A DNA stretch of 64,000 nt from Lentinus brumalis (lineage: Eukaryota > Basidiomycota > Agaricomycetes > Polyporales > Polyporaceae). Numbering within the stretch: position 1 is the stretch's first letter; each line of letters starts with the position of its first letter. Below, in pieces: positions 46,810-58,264 of the stretch. A program made the translations under genes and the position numbers. The stretch is taken from positions 248,001 through 312,000 of the forward strand of contig MARA01000030.1 of NCBI GenBank assembly GCA_001792895.1. The letters are read 5' to 3'. The notes beneath the pieces are model-generated. The model was not told the DNA's origin. It ran no database searches and was given only the letters and a program-made list of their open reading frames with translations.

Positions 46810-49317
46810 ATGGATTCGAGCTCAATCCCCAACACTGCGCCTATGCATGATATCCTACAAGATGCCCTAGACGATGTACGAGGAAGCAATGCTTTGAAGA
46901 AGGAGGGTGCTTATAGACCATAGCTGGTTTCTACAAGAACATCTACCGTGACCAAAGGAGAGGCCCTGGTGGCGATTGAACACGTACTCGCGGAGACGTC
47001 TGACCCCAGGGCGGAGGGACTGCCCCGCTACTTCAACGCGCTGCAGGATACCTTCCAATGCAATGGTGCGTGAAGCGACTCTTTGAGACTGCCTCCGACA
47101 CTAATGTGCGGCGTATAGTATCATCTCGGATCATCGCATGGACGTCTGCCACAACTACGCTCTTGGAGAGATCGTTGAGCAAGGCTTCGACCGATCGTGA
47201 GTACGAGTATTCGGTGGATACGACCCCCAAGAAGCGGTGGCATGAGATCACAGAGAATATCTTGACCGCGTTCGCCGACGTGGCTGAGGAAGCGGGATAT
47301 GACTTTGTCCCAGACGGCGTCTCAGAATATGTGACCATTCAGTCTGAGCGTGATCGGACGTATACTGCAGTTCCATCTACGGTCACCCAACTTCGTTGAC
47401 TGCAGGCAGCCAACATAAGCGTTACCTTCTGTTATATGTCGGCAGGGTTCGAACTTCTTGGGCGAAATGTCAGATGAGGTCGAGAATTTAGTGATGATCT
47501 CCTGCCGCCTTTTGGGGTGTTGCCCGCGCCGCTGATTACGCTCGCCTCAGACTGATAGAAGACAAAGACTGTCAGAAGTCTGAAGTCATTACTTTTGCTT
47601 CCCAGCTCGCACAGGGGATGGCTATCATTCAGGGAGTCGCGCTTGTCCATAACGCCAGCAAGCAATTCCTTGGTCGCAGGTATCCCCTCGAGGCATGTAT
47701 GTCACAACCTGGGTGATACGGTGTACTGACACGAAACAGGTTCTACTCACTCTCCTCATGGCGTCCCGCCATCTGAACCCCCCGTCCGCTAGCACCCCGG
47801 CGTCACCCAGCGCAGGTGCATCCCCGACTTCGATTGCGACCACCACCTCGAAACCTCCCGAGATTCCTCTGGCATCCATTGTCATAGACACCCTCCTGTG
47901 CATCTTGGTCGACTCGATACCGGCGCTCCGAGTCTTCGAAGACCTGAACGGCGTCCAGATAGTCGTCAAGATTCTCAAGCGAGCAGGAACACCTCGCGAA
48001 GTCAGGTTAGTCGAGTGCGCCCCTTCGTGTGCTCACGCTGATTCTGTTCAGGATGAAATGCTTGGAGTTCCTCTACTTTTACCTCCTCGACGAGAATGCT
48101 CCACCTGAGACTGCCAGCGCTGCCAGCGAGGCCGTTCTTTCCGCTCCTGATGCCACTCCAGAGCGCACTCCCTCGTCCGTCCATCGATCGCACCTCTCCG
48201 CCCCTGATGTCACTCCCGCGCGCACTCCCTCACCATCTCATCTTTCTCATCTCTCGGTTCCTGCGGTATCTCCATCTGGCTACTCTACAAGTCCCTCGTC
48301 GCGTTCCTCGTCAAGCTCTTCTGCATTCTCAGTGCTCTCTACCTCCACAACCGGCACCTCAGCGTCTCTACATGATTCTTCTGCCTCAGTCAATTCTGAG
48401 CCTTCCAAGCTCGCTCCCAAGACGATTATACCAGGTTTTGTCCCCAGCCAACGCAACGTAACGCCCCCGACGGGCGGACCGGGCGCTCTCGGCCGCGGTC
48501 AGCCCCGCTCGCTGCTTATGCTCAGGAGAGAAATCGACTATGTCCCGCTCAGTCCGAAGAAGCCTCAGATCTCGCACCTCGGGCGCGGTCCAAGCGGGCT
48601 CCGGGAGCGCAGCAACCTCGTGCCGAGGGTGCGCGGGACGTGCTGTCGTCCGAGGACACTGAGGGCGAGGAGTCCGCGAAGAGCACGAGTACGCGTCCTG
48701 CAAGGCCGCGCGTCGGCACGGGCATGGGCTCGCATTCGCGCGGGCTGTCTGTGTCGTCCATCTCGTCTGCTTCGTCTCCGTCCTCACCAATTCGGAGCGA
48801 CAGTCCGGCGAGGCCGCGCCTTAGCACGCATTCGCGCGGGCTGTCGGTGTCCACTCTTTCGTCTGCTTCGACCACATCCTCTCCATCTCGGAGCGACACC
48901 CCGGCGAGGTCGCGCGGCGGCACGAGCTCGCACTCGCGCGGGCTCTCGGTATCCTCCATCACAAACGCGTCCTCCACATGCTCGACCCCGTCCCGCAGCG
49001 ACGCGTCTCAGACGCCGAGCCGCGACAAGGCGAAGGCCAGGATCCCGGAGCTGCAGTCGTCGTCGCCGTCGTCGTTCGAGACCCCGAAGGCGTCGTCGAA
49101 GATGCATCGGCGCACGCAGAGCCTCGCGGACTTTGCCTTGTCCGAGTCGCCGTCTTCGGGGCTGTCTGGCCCGCGGAGCGCGAGCACGCCGACGGGGGCG
49201 CCAGTGGTGAAGCGGGGGCCGAGGACGATGCAGGAGAAGAAGGAGATCCTGGGGACGATGCTGGGGAATGTGGATGCGCTGGTGGAGGGCGTGAAGAAGG
49301 CGGGGTGTGGGGGTTGA
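46810..49317 (+). CDS. Cdc14-like septation initiation network component
   Basis: This is a homologue of the SIN scaffold Cdc14 of fission yeast, which partners Sid1 kinase and controls septation; it is unrelated to Cdc14 phosphatase. Exons are 46810-46875, 46924-47065, 47119-47196, 47559-47692, 47740-48005 and 48052-49317. Visible family blocks are LQDALDDLVS, YFNALQDTFQCNVSSR, QGMAIIQGVALVHNASKQFL, RRYPLEVLLTLLMASRHL, IPALRVFEDLNGVQIVVKIL and KCLEFLYFYLLDE. After a long Ser-rich region comes MHRRTQSLADFAL and the conserved end EKKEILGTMLGNVDALVEGV. Intron 47693-47739 is GC-AG. Intron 47197-47558 is unusually long. The last exon needs one frame change between about 48560 and 48640 to join SPKKPQISHLG to VLSSEDTEGEES; this is an indel error or a lesion in low-complexity sequence. 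Confidence 0.82.
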
Positions 49318-50513
49318 GTTGAAGTCCTGGACTTCGAATGGGAGCGTTGAAGGTGAAGGAGAGATGTGTGGCCCACTGCCAGTGGGTATCGTTGTGCTGT
49401 GTGCAGTATGGACTCTGAGATCGTTAGTCGTTGCATTATGTTCTTCTCTCTGCTATCGTATTGTTGCAATGCTATCGGTTGTTATGTTGACTCGTCATCC
49501 GAAGCTTAGCTATACTGGGCGCAGACAGCGTCGACACGCTAGCGCTTACAGGTCCTCCCTAGTTTTTTCCGCCCATCATCCTCGCTAATCGAACTCATCT
49601 GTGACACTACTAGTAGTACAGACCACACACGGCTGCTCTTGCTTTGCAGTATTCAACTTCGCTCCGTATGACGACATGAGACATGGACGTCTCCCGCATC
49701 GCGTTCGGTCAGGTGTGGCTAGTCGACGATAAGGCACGGCGGTGGCATTCGGACGGTCCACATGGAGACCGCGCAGGTGCGTGTGCATGTGTTCGTCGCA
49801 GGCTGATGCAAAGCTAGCAACTCACCGTTCTCGAAGTTTGAGTACCGGGGTCGTCGTGAAGATAAATGGCGTCTTACTTGTCGCCTGCATGCGACACCGC
49901 CGGGTCGCGATTTTGCCATCCAGCTGGTGTCTCGATGGTGAGCACGGCGCATTTGTTTCTATATACTCAGTAATTGCACTGGGCTATGATTCATGGTGGC
50001 CGGCCGGCTATGTTACCGTACAAGGTCGATTGCGATCTTATGCTCTTTGCACAATACAGTACTGCACTGTGCGCATGTGCGTTGTTGCGCTGTCGTCAGC
50101 GGGTTTACGAATGAGTGCACATAGCTGGAGTATGGAAGATGTCGGCTCGTATAGCATGCTGACCAGTTCTACGCAGCACGCTATACATGTGGACCATCTG
50201 CCAAGTGTCTGCTCGTGGTCTTCGCGCTAGAAGGGAGGAGCCGCACGTACTGGTACCGCCATGCATCATCCGTCGTCGTCACGCGGCCCTTCTCCCGTAA
50301 CTTCATCTTCGCGATCGCGGGGCCGAAGTTGCGGCCTGTCTTCGCGGAGGTATATAGGTCACCAGGCTGTGGATAGGCTCTGTGTGCACTTCGCCGCCTG
50401 CTCTAGCAACGCGGCTACGTTCTCCGACACGACCTTCCTATCAAGAACTCTCGACTGATCCTACTGTTGACTTATCTCGTACATAGACGACATCGATACT
50501 CCTTCCTGGGAGG
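49318..50513. other. Upstream region of GH43 copy 1
   Basis: No gene is supported. The right end (about 50240-50513) resembles 60650-60913 upstream of GH43 copy 2, including the shared string gcggaggtatataggtcacca, so the promoter was duplicated with the gene. Confidence 0.5.
50351..50356 (+). promoter_or_regulatory. TATA box of GH43 copy 1
   Basis: TATATA lies within a segment shared with the second GH43 promoter, about 160 bp upstream of the ATG at 50514. Confidence 0.5.
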
Positions 50514-50793
50514 ATGCATCTCAATCTGTGGCTCTTCGTGAGCTTCCTCCTCGCGGCGACATCCCTCGCCTCGCCAGCTGTCAACAGCACAGCGTACTCC
50601 AGACGGGCAACCTACAATAACCGTGCGTCTTACTCTCTGTTCTCCCCCACTTCGACACCCCGCTCCATCCGGTGTGGCGCTCGAGTACAGTACAGTCTCG
50701 CCCATTGCTTTATTCGCTGACCCCATCCTTTGCGCTCCGCAGCGATCAAACCTGGAGGAGGTGCCGATCCCTGGGTCCTCAAGTTTGGAGACT

Positions 50794-50799
50794 CCTACT
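50794..50799 (+). repeat. Target site duplication, left
   Basis: CCTACT immediately precedes the left inverted repeat and is repeated at 58331-58336. The uninterrupted paralogue at 61150-61180 has a single CCTACT followed by ACCTGCTC. Confidence 0.9.
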
Positions 50800-50865
50800 T
50801 ATGGACGGCGGGAAGGTCGTGGATGATTTTCGCGCAAGTGCAAGCGCCAAGTCACAGCCACACCC
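50800..50865 (+). repeat. Left terminal inverted repeat
   Basis: 66 bp match 58265-58330 in reverse complement without mismatch. Weaker similarity continues inward for roughly another 150 bp (for example CATTCATGTGTC here against CATTCACGTGTC on the other arm). Confidence 0.95.
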
Positions 50866-51179
50866 GCGGGCCGCGACCCGGTTCGTGCGCCACCCCTCCT
50901 CGTCTCTCTCCTCCCTTGTCGTCGTTCCGAGAAGTTTGGTCTCAGAACGTCCACACCATTCATGTGTCCTCTGTAAGTGCAGTCATGGCATCTGAATTGG
51001 TAAGTGACGGCCAATTGGTCGCCGCTATGTTACGAGAATTCGGACTCCGATCATAAATGCGTATATAAGTCTCGCGCGCGGGCCCGCCACCAACATCGCA
51101 ACCCTTTGCACTACACATCCTACCGCCACAGCGACCAGCTCTTGTATTTTGGAACTCGCATCCCCCCTACTTGGTAGAC

Positions 51180-52799
51180 ATGGTGGACCCAACTGGGAAT
51201 AATCAATGGTACAACGGCGCAGGTGAGTTCACCCGGGTCCCGCAACCATCAGTAGTTCTGAATATTGCTCACCTCTTCCACCTCAGAACCACCGGAAGAG
51301 GAGCTTGTCAAGGAGCTCCACCAGTATGCCAAAGAACGCCTCCCGTTGGAGAGCCGTCTCAAGCGGCTGAAGAAGAAGTTTGAGTACAATATTCAGTAGG
51401 TTCTAACCACACCGTTGCACGAGCACTACTTAACTGACGGTGGTTTTACCTAGGTTGACGAAGCTCAAAGCACTCAACAAGAAGTACAACATACCATCTG
51501 TCCGAAAGCCTCCCCCGTATGAAGTCGCAACGAGCATCGTATGTGAGAGGGCCGGCCGTGACCTTCATCGCCGGAACGGCCCATATGATGTAGTACAGAA
51601 GTTGGCCGTTGATGGCATTCACATCCCTCGGTGAGTACCACCTCCTGTGAGTGCATGACATGGCTGACAGGCTCTCAGAGACACTGTCCGCAAAGTCATG
51701 CGGGAGAACGATCCGATTGGGTTCCAGATACGGAACCCGAAGGACCGCAGCCGCGGCATTCCTCGTGTCCCCTTGACCTCTCCCGGCCGCATGTACGAGA
51801 TCAACTGTGATGGTCACGAGAAGTTTGGTCCATTGGCTTTACGGATGGGCGGGGTTGGGTTCGATATCTACGGTATGCGTGAGAAGGCTTCAGGAACGCT
51901 GCGCTTGTTGGTTACCATTCCGAATGCACGGTATGACGTCGCAATTGGGCATGTGTACCTCGACTACGTAGAGGCTCACGGTGGTGAGTTCGCTCCTTCT
52001 CTTTCTTTGTGCCTGTGCTGATAGAACATCACAGAACTATCCTGTCAGATGACCTGTGACGGTGGCAATGAGACTGGGTACCTCCAGGCGCTCCATGTTG
52101 CTCTGCGGTATGGTTTTATTCGATGCACCACTCTCTAACAACACTCACAATCCTGCAGGAGAGCATTTGCACCTGATCTGGACGAGTCAGTTCACAAGCC
52201 CTTTGTGGCCGTCAAGAGTGTCCATAACGTTGCGATCGAAAACATATGGGCACGCTGGACCAAGAGCGATGGCCAAAACCTACGCACAATCATCATGGAA
52301 GGTCAACGAAATGGTCTCTTTGACCACACGAACCCCGTCCATGTGTACGTCACTAGTAACTGTGGTTCCCATTCATACAAACTCACATTGAGTGCGTTTC
52401 AGCAATCTCTTTCAATGGCTTTGGCCGAAGATTGTGCAGGTCGTCCTGGATAAGTTCCGGGAGTATTGGAACTGTCATCGCGTGCGTGGACAGAAGAAGA
52501 AACTCATGCCTTCGGGTGGCTCACCGAATGACATGTACCTGAACCCTGAGGCATACGGACTCGAGGACTTCGGTATCCCTGTCACTGATCTAGCACTAGT
52601 CAACCGCCTCCGTGACGAACTCCCAGTACCGCGCGAAGAGGCCCTCCGCTTCGTTGATGATGAGTTCAATGCGGCGGCTCAAGAAGCCTATACCGAGATT
52701 GGTTCACCTGCTCTGGAGGCCGAGACAGGTTGGGACACGTTCAGCCGTATGGGTGCGGTGCTCCAGAGGATGTACGATGATCAGGAGGTTGTCGAGTAG
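51180..52799 (+). CDS. DDE/integrase-core transposase of the 7.5-kb element
   Basis: This likely catalyses excision and integration of the element. Seven exons (51180-51222, 51287-51395, 51454-51630, 51679-51983, 52035-52107, 52159-52344, 52403-52799) sum to 1290 bp, giving 429 aa. The N-terminal half is helical and basic (RLKRLKKKF, LTKLKALNKKY), followed by a helix-turn-helix-like VVQKLAVDGIHIPRDTVRKV. The catalytic triad is read as D154 (INCDGHEKFG), D220 (MTCDGGNET) and E263 (VHNVAIENIWARW), matching integrase-core proteins common in mushroom genomes. The C-terminus carries HRVRGQKKKLMPSGGSPNDMY, typical of the same group. All introns are GT-AG and the frame is open. Catalytic activity is inferred. 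Confidence 0.88.
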
Positions 52800-53469
52800 T
52801 TGTTTAATCGTACTACTGGTTGCCCTTTGTAGCCGCACATACCCTTAGACCCATAGCATGTTAATGGAACCCGGTGTGGACTGCCACTGTTCGACTTCGT
52901 TTCTCAGCTCTCAAGGCTTGATTCTTGTCTCTAATTCTTGTTTGTCTCCCAGTCTTGTCTCTCTCTCGACTCACCCCCTCATATATAAGTTCTAACCAGT
53001 AAGTCTAAGCAAGACGCGATCACGAGGGTGCGTAAAGGTGAGTGGTGTAAAGATTGAATTATTTACGAATCCCACTGTATGTAGATACCGTGTTATCTGT
53101 ACAGTATGTGTCCTGGAGGTCTAGAGTAGGTGTAGAAATTGATTTGGAGGGGATATGTATCATACGAGGAGAGGGACGGGAGATTTGTGGGTCTTGAGTT
53201 GGGCTCGGGATGACGCAAAGTGCTGATTAGTAGTTGCTCGCCGTACTACACTCAGAATACATTGCGTGCATCGGGAACCCTGGACGTCGTTGGTGGGGGG
53301 CCATGGGGCTGACGTCGAGGAGGTGGGTGCTGAATGAGTCAGCACAACTGAGAGCGACAGCGATAGCAGTAAGTATACACACGTGCACATCAATGGGAAA
53401 GGTAATGATATAGGGACCCAGAACATGGTAATACAGTAATAGTACAAAGACAGCTCAAATCACCATAGC
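52800..53469. other. Convergent spacer inside the transposon
   Basis: This is the 3' region shared by the transposase and the alpha-kinase gene. No gene is seen. Confidence 0.6.
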
Positions 53470-56103
53470 TCAGCCATCCTGAGGCCCCGCTGGTGGACCA
53501 GCGCGCTGAGCTCCTTCTGGCTCAGACTCAGACTCTGAGTCCTCGGGGGCAGTGAACAAGGGCTCGCTGGTACCCTGGGTACGGGGCCGAGCACGAGACA
53601 CCTGAGGGTGGAGTTGAGCCGGGAGGGACAGCTCGGGCAGCTCAAGCTCATTGCACGCCTTGTGGCAGCGGTGGTCCTTGACGAAACTAGCAATCCCTTC
53701 TAGCCCGTGGTCGCCAATCCCAGACTCGCTAGGATGGGTATCAGCTGGCAGCTATATTTGTATTGCGCGAGAATCATGAAAACTCACCCTTCCGGTGTAT
53801 GAGTCATGACATCAAACAGGATATCTCCGTATTCCATATGGGGACCGGGGAGTCGACCTGCGGAACCTGCAAGTGTTGATATGGTTAGAGCCTCAATGAG
53901 TGAACACAAGGTGACGTTAACATACTTTGCAGATCCGCGAAAACAATAGTGTGCTTGCTCCATTCATAAGCAAAGTGAACAAATGCGCCCACCGTTGCAT
54001 GCTTTTTATCGGAATGGCTTGGATGTACTAAGGTGCCGCTCCATCGTGTGACACTCTTCGGACGTCTTGGCTCGAGCAGCCAGACAATTGCCGCATCGGG
54101 ATCCTCTGTTGAGATCTCCTCCCATTGCTCAGCAGAAATGCCAGATGCAGCAGACGGGCCCTCGGTGCCGACAATCTCTCGAGCAAGATAGCACGAAGAG
54201 AATGCAAATGCTGTCACGAGTAAGTCAGACATAGATCAATTGAAGGAGGGCGGTCAGGAACACAAACATTCACTTATCTCCGCATCTGCGCTCTTGGCTT
54301 GGTCGCCAAAGATATCATAGAAGAACTTGCCGAGAGTCAGCCGCCGCGCCTCGAGGTCAAGGAAATCAGCGTTCTCCTTCCAGGTAACTCTCTCTGGGCC
54401 GTTGCCGATCTCAAAGAAGCGCTTCGCGACATATGACTCAACCGCATCACCATCACCGAGCGAGGCCTACAGGTAGTACTTCAAGTTAGTCATGTGCCCA
54501 ACCGGACGCGAAGTTGGACTGACCAGGAAGACCTTCTTTGTCTTGCCCATGCTGTCTGCAGTATCAGCAATACGACCGGCACGGGGGCTGGAAACTTCTG
54601 TGGCTTCCCAGGTCACCGTGATCTTGCCGCTGATGGTGTCCGCCTTAATTGTTGCAAGCTCAAATTGCACATCCTGGAGCCTCGTGTGCGAAGAAACAAA
54701 TCGCCCGTACGGACTGGCTGAGCCTCCGGCAGATGGACGCCACGCAGACCCAGGGACAAAGGTTGACTTGAGAGGCATATGAGCTGCCCCGACCAATCAG
54801 CGATAGTGCCCACCATATACCATAAGTGTGACGTACTTTTCGACTTCTTGGCTGAAACAACAGACACATGTGAGCCAGTGCGCTTGCGTGAAGCTCCTGA
54901 ACCTCTGCCCGCTGGTTTCGCTGAGGGTGGGGCCTGACAGCCAGTGCGGGACTCAAACTGCAGCATTACATCTGGATAAGTAAGGTTGATACTAGATTAT
55001 AACGCTTACGTACCTTGTCGACGTCGATCAATAGTTCGAGCATCATGTACTGGCCTTTGTTGTGCTTCATTGAAGCCCGCGGCTTCCCGAAGTAGTAGTC
55101 CCGGTGCAGCAGACAGTCATGAGCGTCGTAAAAGGCTCCGACTGTTCCATGCTCCGTGTTGCGCTCCGGGATGATGTTCCCAGCCCAACGGAGGGTCACG
55201 AACTCCCTAGAGAATTTATGCCGTGAGCTATATGATCATCTCACCACAAGTTGTATGTGAAATCTTACGGAGTCAGGCTCGAGGATGCCATGCTGTCCCA
55301 TGTCTTGTTCCAAGTGTCTAAACACTCAGTGATGACGTCTGATAGAGGGCGGTTGTCAGCACAGGCATGCATTTGACTACAGTACAGATATACTAACCAT
55401 CAATGAGCGCGTCCGCTGGCCAGGTGCGCATCAATTCACCCATCGTGATCGTGAGTTCCTTGCCTCCAGCAGAGAAGCGGGGGTTGAAGTAGACCTGGAT
55501 ATAACGTGTGCTCGAACAGTTGGTCGAGTTTGAGAACTGCGGTGGTTTGGGAGCCGCAGCCCCAGGCCGAATTGGACTGCCAGAAAGCCCAGAAGCGAGT
55601 GAGGGTACAGGGAGTGCAGCTGTTTGTGCTGCCTGGGTGGAACGACCAAACAGACGGGACTGCGAGGCAACCGCACGGGTAGCATGCATGTCTTGTGCCA
55701 CCTGTTCCAGTGTCCCCTCACGGTTGCGGCCTGCAAGACAACCGTAGTCAGTAACCAGAGACATGTCTGCTACACAGAGTAATGAAAACGCACGCAGAGT
55801 ACGGCATCGGCCGCACAAATCATCGACGAACAGTTTCCCATATGCACCGCAGTCCTGACAGTGTGGCCAGGACTTCGGCATAGTGTCAGTACCAAGGATG
55901 CTCTCGACAATATCAGATTGGCTTACCAGAACCTGTTCGGCATGATCGAGCCGCCCTGCAGCCTCATCTTCCTGCACAGTTAAGCAACGGGCACAAAGCC
56001 CAGGAAGGGTCTTGTTAATGAAGTCGCCCCCACAACCATTGTCACCGTCGCATCGTGTAGTTGTGTGAGGCCTTGTTGCGGCAGGACCAGCAAGATCCGC
56101 CAT
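53470..56103 (-). CDS. Alpha-type protein kinase with cysteine-rich N-terminus, transposon cargo
   Basis: This is an atypical serine/threonine kinase of the MHCK/eEF2K class. Ten exons (56103-55794, 55730-55398, 55338-55269, 55206-55014, 54957-54837, 54783-54524, 54466-54274, 54210-53926, 53866-53788, 53728-53470) sum to 2103 bp, giving 700 aa. Residues 1-103 hold paired CxxC-type clusters (CDGDNGCGG, CARC, CQDCG, CGRCR) likely to bind zinc. The kinase domain runs from about 380 to 650: ESYVAKRFF (ATP-site Lys), VGAFVHFAYEWS, IVFADLQS, ESGIGDHGLEGI (Gly-rich loop) and DHRCHKAC, the zinc module typical of alpha-kinases. An acidic tail follows (EDSESESEPEG). It has no signal peptide or TM. It is entirely inside the transposon, so it moves with it; whether it aids transposition or acts on the host is unknown. 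Confidence 0.88.
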
Positions 56104-56527
56104 GATAGGATGAGCACACGGCGGCAGAGAACAGGAGAGGGAGGGGCAGTGGACAGACGGTCGGAGCGGGATGAAGTGAGGACCGGGAAGGATTCCGGGC
56201 TGCTTATATAGCAGGCAGGATGGTTAGCTCCCCAGCATTCGAACCAAAAAGCGAGCGGCACTTACCGAGTGCCGGCCTTTGTAGGTCTTTGTGCTTGTGC
56301 CAATGCCATGGCCAACAATGGCGGACAATGCGCGGCTGGCGCCTAGCGGAGCTTAGGGCTCCGCGTCTCGTGCTCGAAGCTTTCCCGAGATGTTGAACCT
56401 ACCAGCAGAGGACTTCCTCGCACGTCTTCAGGTCTTAATAACCTGTCCGGACAGCAGGACGACGGTCTGACACGGACGATGAGCAAATGTAAGCAGTACA
56501 AACAGAATAAAAGACGTACTGCGTTCA

Positions 56528-56552
56528 GGAACCACTCGTGCTGAGTGGTTCC
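56528..56552. repeat. Hairpin, 10-bp perfect stem
   Basis: GGAACCACTC, a 5-nt loop, then GAGTGGTTCC. It lies about 430 bp upstream of the alpha-kinase ATG. Confidence 0.75.
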
Positions 56553-57466
56553 ATACCTGACTGTGTTTGCGGTCACCACGTTTGAGGTCACAACGCAGAG
56601 CATCATGTTGGGTGCATGTTCATATGCATGTATCGGAGTATGGTTCGGGGGGTACGCAAGACATCCCAGCTCGTCCGAGCTCAGCATCTGCACGCTAAGG
56701 GCATAAGCATAGAACATGGACAGCGGACACTGAGGGACAAGCCTGTCGGGTAGACGGGGTGAGTCTCACACTCAGGAGATGTCGAGTAAGCCAAATGTGC
56801 TGTATAGATGCAAGCGAATACAACCACTCCTACACTACTCATCGTACAGGTAGTCATGACGCACTTGCCCATCCCGACGCCATGCCTGCCCGTGCACACA
56901 GCACATCATATTGAGTGTGATCGCACAGCAGACCATGCACGCGATGGCCGCATGCGCCTTCTCCACATTATCGTGCAGGAAGATTGCTCACCGACGCGCA
57001 GACAGTGACACCTATGCGCCGCCCATGCACGCGCGAGTCCCTCTCCCAGCCTTCCATTGCAAGAGGACATGTCTGTATGCATTGAGGTACTGTATCAGCG
57101 ACATCTTGGACCAACAGCGCCCTCTGACACCCGGCACCCAAGCACGAGTTCACAGGCGGCGACAGACTTGTGCAAACATAGATAATAGGACATACCTTTG
57201 CACCAATATAAAGCGACCCAACGTGCGAGAGTGGCAAGGGAGACAGAGACGAGAGGCTTGCACGCAAAACGGGACACCCGACGAACGAGCCGAAAGTGTA
57301 CTAAAAAAGGGGATTGTTCAGTAGCCGAACAATTCCTATATAAGGAACAGAACTGGGACATATACTTTATGAGGAGGGAAGCAAAGCAGCTCTGGCCAGC
57401 AATTTGAAGAGCGTGCCAGGTGAAGAGCAAGGCGGCAAGGTCAATGGAGAGCGCATCGGCGGATGG

Positions 57467-57516
57467 CAAGACTGTGTCGACACACGTCATAGTATGACGT
57501 GCGTCGACACAGTCTT
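57467..57516. repeat. Near-perfect 50-bp palindrome
   Basis: CAAGACTGTGTCGACACACG and its near-perfect reverse complement meet at a short centre (CATAGTATG). Arms are about 24 bp with one mismatch. It could be a folded end of a small nested element or a replication/regulatory structure. Confidence 0.8.
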
Positions 57517-57724
57517 GTTAGACAGGGGTGGTATAAGCGGGTGCAGAACTCCTAGGAAACAAAGAGGGGTCGCTGGCACGTAGAGACTGACCGAGCATGC
57601 TGATCTCGACGTTCTGGGCAATGCTGCTGCCGCGGTCATCACATACGTGAGCGACGTTCCTATCGTTGTGCACTGTATTAGATGAATACTTGATAGAGAG
57701 AGAGGAAGCGAGACGAGATGAGAC

Positions 57725-57780
57725 GTGCTACCATGATTGGCGCAGTGTGCTAGAGGCGCACTGCGCCAAATATGGTACCA
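57725..57780. repeat. Long hairpin with GGCGCAGTG stem
   Basis: Left arm taccatgattggcgcagtgt and right arm gcgcactgcgccaaatatgg pair with few mismatches around a short loop. Confidence 0.7.
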
Positions 57781-58163
57781 TGATAACGCGCTCATGGCGC
57801 GAATAAAGGAAGGAAGGAAGGGGGGGGAAGAAGTCATACGGCACAACGTGGGCGCAGGATGCGCTAGCAACTTGAACAACTCCTCCATGCTGAACTTTAC
57901 CCGGGGGCAGTGACCGGGACGGGGGTCTGAAGACGGGGGCAAGGAAGTAAACTTACTAGTTCTGTACAACCGTGGCACCAACCCCACATGACCTTTTCGC
58001 GCGAACCCTTGTAATGGAGTCTTGCAGGCGCGATACAAAAGGCCTGATGCTGGCGTATACTCCGCGGCGAATGAGGTTCCCAGAAAGTAAGTTATGATGA
58101 GTACAGCGAACACAAGAGACACGTGAATGCTGAGCTCGCTGCGGGAGATTGAGGGAGCACAAG

Positions 58164-58230
58164 AGGAGAGGACGAGGACGAGGACGAGGACGAGGAGAGA
58201 AGAGGACGACCGACGAGGACGAGGACAAGT
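58164..58230 (+). repeat. GAGGAC repeat tract
   Basis: Consecutive GAGGAC/GAGGACGAC units lie just inside the right terminal repeat. The left arm has only a CTCCTCGTCTCTCTCC counterpart, so the tract has expanded on one side. Confidence 0.75.
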
Positions 58231-58264
58231 GGCGGCGCGCGCACGGACCGGCTCGCGGCTCGCG

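Larger units (their letters stand above)
56104..58264. other. Non-coding right arm of the transposon
   Basis: About 2.1 kb without a supported gene. It contains three strong hairpins (56528-56552, 57467-57516, 57725-57780), a G run near 57820 and a GAGGAC repeat tract at 58164-58230. The minus-strand open frame 57487-58329 spans the terminal repeat and is judged fortuitous. Confidence 0.5.

Noticed and set aside
47440..47475. GGTTCGAA string resembling a tRNA T-arm
   Set aside because: No matching acceptor stem, D-arm or anticodon arm surrounds it; it lies in an inferred cdc14 intron.
50514..50995. GH43 left fragment as an independent small secreted protein gene
   Set aside because: The frame past 50799 is encoded by the transposon terminal repeat; the inverted repeat, target duplication and paralogue show it is a split gene.
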